Below are positions 24,300 through 34,600 of a stretch of DNA of 64,000 bases, one piece after another. Source of the DNA: Hyalella azteca (taxonomy: Eukaryota > Arthropoda > Malacostraca > Amphipoda > Hyalellidae); NCBI RefSeq assembly GCF_000764305.2, contig NW_025943840.1:1-64000 (forward strand), read 5' to 3'. The notes under the pieces were generated by a model. That model was given only the letters and a program-made list of their open reading frames with translations. It made no database searches and was not told the DNA's origin. The position numbers and the translations under genes are program-made. Numbering within the stretch: position 1 is the stretch's first letter; each line of letters opens with the position of its first letter.

Positions 24300-25980
24300 A
24301 ATGCCTGAACGATGTTGGTATTTCTAATACCATAAGTGTATCATTACTCACATGCATTACTTGCATTATCTAAAAATTTCATATCTGGTGGGACTTATAT
24401 ATCCTTACACCTAGATAGATATGAATTACTAATCTTAAACGAATCGCACCTCAAAACTTTCTATGCATCGGAAATACGTTGAAAACTTTTCAATCGTCTT
24501 ATATGTTTTCAGTTTATGCTGAGCCTCTGCATGATTAGGACGTCGTCTTTCGTCCGCATCACGCACTGAGAGATCATAAAAATATGTTTCATTGGAAGTG
24601 AAAATTGATTGTCCTTTTCATGAGTTGAGTGATTATGAATGCTTACGGATGTTTTATGGTGGAGGATCATGAATATATATGGCTGATTTGATTTGTTAAG
24701 TTAAATTGGATGTTTTGTTAGCTGATATTGTTTCGAGTGATAATTAAGATTCCAGAGACACCTTTCTGGCTGAAGTTTTGAACGTAGGTCAACCTAATAT
24801 ATATAGGCACTTTGGAAAGGTTTAATTTTGTTGAGCACTCATGAAAATCGGACTGATTAGTTATAGAAATATGCGCATGTGATAACAATATGAATATACG
24901 ATACTAAAACGAAATTTGTTGCGGAGGCAAGGATTTAGTATATTCTCTTCGAATTCACAAAAGTGTCAGAATATCCGAACAACGACTATTTCACTGGCCA
25001 TTTGTCCATAACTAACTGCACACACATTACTTGGGATGAACGCTTAATTACGGGTCAATTTGTGCTCTCAACTTGTAGTGTACACATGTCAACCTCCCAT
25101 TTTATAAAACCATAGAAAAGTATCAAATCGTAGTTTAATATTTCCCGAGTATAAAAACCTAGGATAATCAATACTCTGAATAAAATATAATCGTTGCATA
25201 AATATGAGCCAATATGAGAATTTATGATTCTGCCAACCCTTAGTGAATATTTCTAATATTACTCTGCGAATCTAGCACAATTTTTGACCAAATAGGTGCA
25301 TACTTATTCGACTTATGGTCTGGTAATGTTGACGTGATCACTACAAGTTGACAAAATCATATAAAACGTTCACAATAAAACGAACAAAATCAACTGATTT
25401 TTTCTAGCGTATCCTGATGTTTTCTTTTCTCGAGTTAACAAACGGTTATTACTGTTTTTCGTTACCCTGGAAGAGAAAACTTTGAAGATTCAAGATCAGG
25501 CAGATCAAATTAAATTTTGGTGGTTGAGATAATTATGTTATCAATTAAGTTTTGAATATCTTGGAAATGTAGTGAACGCCACAATTGACGCTCGCACATC
25601 AATATTTGTTTTAGTTGGTGAAACAAAGTTACTGAATACTTCACGAAGCCATCATTTGATGATTTATCTGCGATTTACGTTTCTTTTCAAATGAAATAAT
25701 TCAACTAGAAACACAACTCACGGTATTAAATTTTATTGGTGACTGCAAAAACTTATCGAGAATGGCCACTTGTAGTAAACCTGCAATGCATCATCAATGA
25801 ATAGAAACCTTTGAATCATTAATGAATCATCACTAAACTTCACCTCCACTCACGCATCTTCTCGATTTATTGGTGTTTTACTGTCGTGTTACTGCTGAAG
25901 TGGCCACTCATCAGTACGCCGCCAAAAACCCACCTGGCCCACCTAATAATCAAAGGTGCTCGACTCATAATTTGGGTAGG
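24300..25980. other. Gene-free stretch
   Basis: AT-rich sequence without recognisable exons, RNA genes or transposon ends. Confidence 0.4.
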
Positions 25981-26094
25981 CTGTTGTTTGCATATATTTT
26001 GAGAGAATTTTGAGGAGTGATTATTATTTTTGAGGAGTGATTATTATTAACTGATTATTGCGGGAGAATGCTTAACAGTATATGTGAATATTTG

Positions 26095-26560
26095 GTGCTG
26101 TCGAATATGAGAGAAATTTTAATACTGGTCAAGATAAGAGAATGTTTCGCTCAGCCGTACGTGGAAAATGTTTGCTACCGCAATAAGTAGGAGTGTTTGG
26201 GATACGCGCAGACGCTTGGGGTACATGCAGATGATTGCTACCGAAATAGGTAGGAGTGTTTGGAACGGGTGAATGGATAGAATATTTCGTATAAGGATAA
26301 TGTGAGATAATATTGAGCGGTGTTGAATATTGGAGAATGTTGATCGTTGAGTGCTATTGCATATTGGAGAATGTTTGGTTTTTGGCAATATGTAAAATGG
26401 CGTGTGCTGATGAATATTGAAGATTGTTTTGCACGAGCAATGTGAGAGGATATTGTACTCCGTTAATATTAGAGAATGTTGTCGGTAATGTGGAAAGTTG
26501 GGGTTGAAAGTTGTATTAACTGATATTATTCCCGGTTCAAAGTCGTGTTCACTTACCAAC
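26095..26560. repeat. Degenerate repeat region built on GAGAATGTT
   Basis: Short phrases such as TTGGAGAATGTT, GGTAGGAGTGTTTGG and GAATATTG recur with irregular spacing. The 149-codon minus-strand ORF here is a reading of this repeat (recurrent ILS, SIC and TLLPI phrases) and not a gene I would support. Confidence 0.6.
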
Positions 26561-26599
26561 TGCTTCATTTTCCGCGATGATACATGTCTAGTCTGCTCA

Positions 26600-26900
26600 T
26601 ATATATAGCGTACAGCGATTCAAGAGCCCCCTTTTTTGACGCACTTTTCAGATTCGGCAGTGTCGGTCCCGAAGGTATCAGGTACCAAATACGCTCGCCC
26701 CGCACTCGCCCCACGGTTGTCGAGGAATAGACCGAATCCTAATCAGGTGCTTATTTCCCTCGTTCAACCAGAACCTAAAGCGGACATAAAGCCACTAATT
26801 TACGCGCTAGGTGAGCTTGGGGCCTCCTTGTGCCAGCGGCTGATAGGAATCAAAATTTTGATAGGGTTAGCTCGCGGTCTCTGACTGCGGGCTTCAGTTG
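26600..26900 (+). other. G+C-richer segment with an 82-codon ORF, unknown
   Basis: Less AT-rich than its surroundings. The ORF from about 26636 to 26884 shows no domain known to me and no donor or acceptor that ties it to other exons. It could be an insertion or an orphan exon. Confidence 0.2.
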
Positions 26901-27807
26901 TGGGGTTAAGTTATTATATAGGTAGGATTCCTTAAATTTCCCTTCTTGGTCTCTCTCGTGCAGACAGCCAACGTCCCGTGTAAGCGACCTCTTGTTCGAG
27001 AGCCTTCGTTTCTGTTGCTTTTCAGCTGTCCCTCCTTTTGTAACTGCAATTACATTTAAATTTTTAAAATTTCTCTACAGTTTATTTTAAAGTTTCTATT
27101 TTATTGATGTTATACTTTTATCTGCGTTTTTCTATAACGTAACCAAATAGCTGCCGAATTTAAAGAAGTTTCGTTCAGAAATGTTGCATGTACGAGTCGA
27201 GGTATAACATGTATAAGTTTTATCCTATTAAAAAAATTCTAACCTGACTTAAGTTTTTTGAAGTATTGATGACTTAATCGATAGCGTGATGAATTATTAA
27301 AGTAAAATAAAATAGAATGCACGAATTTGAAGTGGCATATTTTTGGATAAATGAATTTTTCTCCAAATAGTCAAAAATATTGGATAAAATATCAAATATC
27401 AAACGAGCAATCATTCGGTAGCAGCGAACGGAGTTCACAATAGACTGTGATGTTTCTTGTTTTTTGGCTAACAAGAAGTTAGCCAAATTTGATTGTAACC
27501 CTCCTGCGCTGAAGGGGTCGTTATCATGAAAACTTTGAACCGTTAATTAATATTAGTGGATAAAGTCTGAAATGCAAACATGAATTACTGCATACACATA
27601 AAATTAGCATTATTACCTCATTATTGCTTTCATAAGCATTATTACCGTTTATATTTCTTTATTGCTTATCCTATTACCTACCAATAGATGGGCATAATTA
27701 ATGTTGAATCTAGAGTGTGAAACTCCAAACTCTTCAGATGCTAAACCGCCTCTATAGAGGAAAAATTTGCCTACCGCATTTTTTCATCAATGGTTTCATC
27801 AACCTAT

Positions 27808-28260
27808 CTTTTCAAACCTGAGCAAGGAGCAAGCCGAACTCCTGAACCTTGGACTGAATTGTTATGTGTCTTCCAAATTCAGCATAACGAAGAAACAAAT
27901 TGAACTTGAGTAATTGTACGAATCCCTACTGAAACTTATGAATGACAAATGATATCAGTCAATTGCGACTTGAGAGATCAATTGCGAGCTGAAGCCAACA
28001 AAATACGAGGCTCGTCGACCTCAGCAGTCTTAACTCCGTTTCTGCGTCAAGCAGCTAAACAACTCAGAGACAAATACCAAATTGTTTTACGGAAAGCAGA
28101 TAGAATTAATATTTTCGTAATTATGAACAAAATGGATTATTCATCAGAAATTAATGCAATTATATCAGTCGAATCCTAATACAGTCGACCCACAAGAGAT
28201 CCAACAGAAAAACTTCAGAGGAGAACAAATAAAGAGCGAACTCTGCAATAGGATCTAAAA
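27808..28260 (+). mobile_element. Penelope-like element, N-terminal ORF fragment
   Basis: Plus-strand frames read LSKEQAELLNLGLNCYVSS, then after a frame change DQLRAEANKIRGSS, LTPFLRQAAKQLRD, IVLRKADRINIFVIMNKMDY. In Penelope-like proteins a leader with lLxxGLNF precedes the reverse transcriptase, and its start has the VIRKADKSxxxVIMxxxDY motif, seen here slightly altered. An in-frame stop and a frame change show it is dead. It ends about 380 bp before the first exon of the PAN/CTLD gene. Confidence 0.75.
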
Positions 28261-28419
28261 AACTTACCCCGATTGTTTATTACTTTCATCCAATCAATAT
28301 GCTAAATAAAATGTTTCTATTACACCGTGGATTGTACCGCATTGCTTGGCAGACATTATGACCCGAATTTTCATGAAATGTTCAATAAAAACCAACAATT
28401 TTAACTCACGCACGATTAT

Positions 28420-28625
28420 TTTGCAGGAATAATTACCATTTTACCTCTCGCATGATTCTTTCGAAGCAATAATTACCTTTGTAACTTCAAGTAAAGCTGC
28501 TATAAATCCGGGAATTTCCAGCATTAACTACCTTATTAACTTTAATTGAAGCTACAATAAATTGATGAATTTGCAGCAATAATCACCTTTTTAACTTCAA
28601 TTGAAGCAACAATAAATTTAGGAAC
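28420..28625. repeat. Degenerate tandem repeat of about 65-75 bp
   Basis: Three to four units share GCAATAATTACCTTT, AACTTCAATTGAAGC and ACAATAAATT. The array ends 14 bp before the presumed start codon of the PAN/CTLD gene, so it may overlap its promoter or 5'UTR. Confidence 0.6.
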
Positions 28626-28638
28626 TCAAGCCGCCGTC

Positions 28639-31600
28639 ATGCACGAGCTCCGCGTCTCCACCCTCGTTATCCTGGCTACGGTGAGTGCGGCGTGCAGTTA
28701 ACAGTAGCGCTTTAAGTGATATAAAATAAGAAATTAATATAACAAATAAATGAATGTTTTGCCATTTTAGGGAATGGCGTACAATACATTTTTTGACCAA
28801 TTATTAGGTTACTGGTATTTTAATTTAGGTTTTAAGTCACCCCTAACGTGACCTCGCGGAGACATGATACGTGCTTATTCATTGTTTTGCGAGGGCGCTA
28901 ATACCTTCGTCGGTGCTGCGCCGTATCTTAACAAAGTAAGTATTGTTTTGCGATCCACCCCAGAGGTACGTGCTGGTATTAGGTCTGTTTATTCTCTTGT
29001 TAATTAATCATATGTCCATATATTGAGTGGTTTGTACAGGTGACTATGAAGATTATTTTTTGCATCAATATGTTACTTATTTTCGGTTATGTTTGCGTTA
29101 TATTCTGTTTTGTAAGGTTTAGATTCGAACAAGTTTTCTAATTTAGAAGCAAAGAAAATAGCCAAAAGTTCACCATTCCTTATGAGAGAAAAAGTTTCTG
29201 AATCCAGCTCTATTGGTAGTTCAAACTTAGAACATAGGTACAAACAATTCGTAACCTAAAATTCACATTCAAACATTTCACCTAAAATTGAGGACATTAG
29301 AACATGAATCGAGAAAACAATTGAAAATCACAAACATGAGCAGAAGGAAATACCTATTTACAATTTGGAGAGAAGGGGCGCATGCCGAAGGCCAGCTTTG
29401 CATAACTTCACACTTAGTTCACATTTTTTCATAGGTAAGAACGCTAGAGTACATAACGGCCTATTAAGTCAAGTGCTCAAAACCATAGCGCCGGATGTCC
29501 GCAGCCACAAAATAGGCTTGTCAAATGTAAATATGGCCATACTGCATCTGGCCAACCCTCCTCTGGCCTAACCTCATCAGGCCTAACCTATACGAGCTGT
29601 AACCTTTCTCCGCCCAAAACAAACCTGAGCGGACCTAACCTAACTTCATTGGCTGCAAGAAGCTAGAAAGGCGGTCCAAGTGTGCGGGTAGAGCCAGTCA
29701 TTGGCTGCCAGAATGTTGTGAGCCGGGACAGCGTGAATAGGTTAGGCCAGACGAGGTTAGGCCGGAGCAGGTACAGCCGGATGGGGAACTGCCTGTTTGT
29801 GAGCGAACCTGTTTAAGCATTGGCTGAAGACTTACGGAGACTTCAGGCAGTGTGTCGCTTGTCTCGATTAGGGAGTTCAAGCGTAGTCTGCGGCTTCTAG
29901 TTCTGAGGCAGAGTAAAGTTAATGCATGGTGAAGCTAGGCGTTGGCTCCAGGGCTTATTTAAGAGTAAAATTTGTGGCCTATGGCTGCGCCCCCTGATAG
30001 AACGGGAACAGAAAGCGGCATTTAAACTGGGCTTCTGTTTAAAAATATACAATGATTCCAAAATTCGTAGGTCAGAAACGCCGTTTGTGGAGGCTAAAAC
30101 TCTAAATTACTATCGGACATTGGGACGTTGCACTGCTTGGTATAAACTCGTACGGCTGAATGAGGGGGATACGCTAGCAGGTTTCCTGTTCTGAAACTCC
30201 TTCCATTATACTCCGCTAAATACATCCGGGAGGTATTTAGCCAATAGAACATTGAATTCCTTTGCCGTAATCTCAGATGAGGGTACAAAGTAAGGAAAAG
30301 AACAATAAACAGTATTCCTATAATCACGCGAGGGAACAACCTCAGCGTATTGCTTACAAATTAATTTCTTAATTTGAGTATACACCAATTGCGACGGAAA
30401 CCCATTTAGTGAAAGGGAACTGCGTAAAGATTCAAATTCGGAGTGCATTGTATGGAAAGTAGAGCAAATACGAAAGCCGTGGTTTATAAACGTTTGAATT
30501 CCATTTAATTTGAAACGAAAAGAAAAAATGCTAAAAAGCTGGTGCTTAAGCCGGTAAACGTCGATTTTCGGTAAACAGATGTCTGAAGACGGCCTTCTGA
30601 TTTTGAAATGTTACAATTACGAGAAGATAAACTATTGTTGGAATCAAGCTCCAAGGTAAATTTGATGGACTTGCGTTGGAGATTCAGATAATCAAAGAAA
30701 AGGTCGATATGAGAGGGATGCTTGAAAATTAAAAATGTGTCATCTACAAATCGGTTAAACGAAATTGGGTTAAAATCAATAGGATAATTAGGGCGCCATG
30801 TAGCCTCGTTAAAACACATAGAAATGTTAGCAACAGTACGGCTGAGAGGAAGCCTTCGCTATCCGTCAATATGCCAGACGTCAAACTGAAGCATTCAAGA
30901 AAACTACCCGCCAGACCCATCAGAAGAAACTTGATAACTTAGGTATTCATAATGAAATTCATCCGTGTAACCCTGATGAAGTCGTTTTCAATTATAGTTC
31001 ATATAACTTGGAACCTCGAACCCAATTCTTGCTGGCTTTCGGCCTTAATTTTTGTCTGCCTGTTTTTTTTAATTTGACTACTATAAATTATTTTTAGCTT
31101 TTGTAAGGCTTGCTCATAGCATAAAAAATGGTTCTATTACCAATCGTCCTGAATTTCTAGACAACGTGCATAGCTTAGCGTATCGTCATTTTTACGGTTT
31201 CAAATTTTATAAATTGTTCTCAGCTGTTTTCCAGCCCCTTTACACCCTTTTCTTGAAGGACCAAGCCAAAAATAAAGACGTGATAACGTGAGCAATGATT
31301 TCTAGACTAATGATTACAATAGTGATGATCCCGTTAGTAATGATACCGACTGAATAGTCGGTATTCGAAACGTTCATTTCTATAACACGTATAAACTCCT
31401 CAAGATATCCTGCAAAGTATTTGTAGTCGGAATAGAATATCTACAGAGAATAAAAAGTTTAACCTCTCACAGCTGAAGATTAAAACAATAGAGGAAATAT
31501 TTGGTCCATCTGCAATCTTTCCTATATCAGTAGGTATTAGAAGTAGTTAGTTTCTCTGCAGTATTAGAATCAGTTATGATAAATGGTGTTAGTATAATTT

Positions 31601-34600
31601 AAGGGCAGTAATACCGACACACTTCATGGCTTAGGAAACCAAAATAAGATAGGGATTCACAATTATGCTTAAATGTCTTATAATGTTATAGAAAATCGTA
31701 TATTTCTGCAATCAAAGAAGGGAGGCTAATAACGGGCACTAAATATATCCATTAATTTGAATGTAATATAGAGGTTGACCTATTTTCTATAATGTGATTA
31801 CACTAGCCATGTTTAAACAATCATGGCTAATTTTTCATCATATTCGGCCTCTGAATTATTGTGGCTGACAAGTGGTGAACCAAAACGTTATCGTCTTATT
31901 ATTTTATTTTCTTTTATATCGGAGATCTTCTTCCGTAATAGTTTTCTTTCTCATATGAACGAACCTCATTGAAGTTCAGCGTCAAGAAAGCCCTCATGCT
32001 TTTCTGGAGAGAGGAAATCAACGAGCAAATTGTGTAAACGAGAACAGAGGTTCTTACAGAACTTGTAACGCAGCTCAGAACTAGAACAGAACACGTATAG
32101 CTCGTGGGGTGGTTGCTGTAACACACAGGTTCAGTCATTTTGACACCATATCAGAACCAAATACTTCATATAGGTTACTCGGTCCCTTCAACCCTAGGTC
32201 AACGTCGCTTTAGGCCGCTCTGACCCGCTGGACTGCGGGGGTGACCGAACCACTTCCGAGTGCTTCAAGACCTTGACGGTGTCGGTCCCCACCGCGCTGA
32301 GTCGTGTAAGTGCAACCTAATACCGTGATGTGTATGATAACTTATGCAGCTTTAGGTGCTCATGTATTTAGTCGTGTAACTGCAACCTAAAACTGTGCTT
32401 TTCAGAGACTTGTATAGCACAGAGACTTGCATTTGGTGCAAATATATTGGGTCATGACTATATTCGGTACAACTTTCACAGAAGAAAGATACGCAAAAAA
32501 AACTAACCTAAGCCAATAAATCCACACAAAGGTGACGAAGGAGTCCGCAACCAAATAATCAGGAACACCATCAATATTTATGTAGAGGATAATAAAATTA
32601 AAATTAACGGATGGATGTAACCCATTGTAAATTTTGTATCCTCCACACAATAATTCCTCTGATAATTTCTGTTGAGAGCAGCTTTCTGTGACCGCATTAT
32701 TCATTGGCTCGCTATGTTCTATTTAATCTCGCGATAGAGCCGTATTCCTCGTAACATTTAATCGCGCGATGGAGCCGTATTCCTCGTAGCATTTATTCGC
32801 GCGATAGAACCGTATTCCTCGTAACATTTATTCGCGCGATAGAACCGAATTCCTCGTAACATTTCCTAGCGTGGGCCATCGCCCAGTGGGTGAAACCCAG
32901 CGTGGGCCATCCATCATCTAGTGAGCGGCAGCCAGCGTTGGTCTTCTCCCAGGGGGCGCCTCCTAGCGCCGGTCCGAGCAGCGTCGCTCGTGCTCTTCTC
33001 AGTCTCGAACATTCGCTTGTGCCTATATAGGCTATATCAAAAGCCGCGTCTACGTTACTACATTTCTCATGATATATAATGTAAATAATAAAAAATAATT
33101 TTAATAAATTGAAATAAATAATACCTAATAAATGATGTAATGATAAAATCAACGTGCCTCATTCTTGCAGACGTACCAACGCATCATGACCACGTCATTC
33201 GATTTGACATCTGCCGTTAATGAGACCAAAGCGATGACAGCGGCGGACGTGGTGGAGTGCGCGAAGATGGCTGCCTTGGCAGGTGAGCATCCGGCGCCTA
33301 ATGTGGGTATGGCAAGTGAGCGTCCTGCGCCTAATGTGGGTATGGCAAGTGAGCGTCCTGCACCTAATGTGGGTATGGCAAGTGAGAGTCCTGCTCCCAA
33401 TGTGGGCTTGGCAGGTAAGATAGTGAACCTGGTAGAGGAGACTCCTGCTTCTCACGTGACGTTGCCGCGTAAGTTGGTTCCACAAGAAATGGCTACCTGC
33501 AACGATGCCATACAAAGTTTGACCCTAGAGAGCACAAAATATACAGAAGTAAAATGTAATTATTTACGTTGCAATCACGAAACACGAATCAATATAAGAA
33601 CATAGCATTGTCTCCATGTGCGGCTTTGACGGCAAAAATACAGCCAGGATACAAAGAAGCCTGCTAGCTGTATATGTACATGTAAGCCTGAATCATAACA
33701 GGGATAAGGCTTGATATTTATACCGGCCGTATTACAATGCAGGATTGATATTTATATCATATCAAGCCTGCATGACAATTTTGGTGTCTGCTGGCTTCCT
33801 AAAAAATAACAGCAAGGGTATAAATTTCCAAAATTAAAAGATCAAATAGTCAATGAAATAAATTGTTATCTAACGAGTAAACTTTTTTCCAGACATGGCT
33901 GGGTTCTCATTCAATGGAACATGCACAGCTTATAAGTTTAACTGGAAACTTTGTTCGTGTTCGCCTGGGGATGAAGTCCTTTACGTGACCGACGCCAGCC
34001 TTTCCGACGTGACCTCCTCGGCTTGGCAGCGCAGTGAGTACCCACCACTTGAATGAGTGACCCGTCACAGTGCTCCGTCATACACATATTTTTATGAACA
34101 ATTGTCTGAATACGAACTTTGTGCGTCTTTTTTGACATGTTTACCATTTATATGACTTTTTAAGGTAGATCATAACTATACATTAATTTTGATCGGTGCA
34201 GCCAGGCGTCAATAGTCATTGCAATTTTAGAAATCAAGTTTTACCGAATGCGGTCAAGAATAAAGTTTATCTATGGTAATTGAGAAAGACACGTCTAAAG
34301 ACATTTTTTCATTTGACACATTATTTTTCACTGCTATTTGAGTGCTTGTATGAATAATGAAAAAACAATTTTGAGTCATATGAAGTATATTTATACATGA
34401 CAAGTGAACAATTAGTAATCAATTTCAGGTCCAATTCTTTCCTTCTTTTTTAAAACGTTTTTCTTAGCTTAGCTTCGCGTTTGTTTGTTTGTTTGTTTGT
34501 TTGTTGTTAACATTGACAACGAAAATTAGCCCACTTCTGAACTTCTACGGCATCCTGGACAAGGGGCTGACGGCTAGCCAAGTCTTCGAGGAGACGCAAG

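Noticed and set aside
26119..26568. 149-codon minus-strand ORF
   Set aside because: It is a reading of a degenerate repeat, with recurrent short phrases and no splice or promoter context.
29520..29770. CCTAACC words that resemble arthropod telomere repeats (TTAGG)
   Set aside because: Only isolated or two-unit matches, interspersed with other sequence; no array.
32793..33152. 119-codon minus-strand ORF in the G+C-rich patch
   Set aside because: It runs through the 35-bp repeat and an adjacent G+C-rich stretch, with no domain recognised.
33195..33515. Minus-strand ORFs over the 33-bp repeat
   Set aside because: They are antisense shadows of the in-frame repeat of the PAN/CTLD gene.
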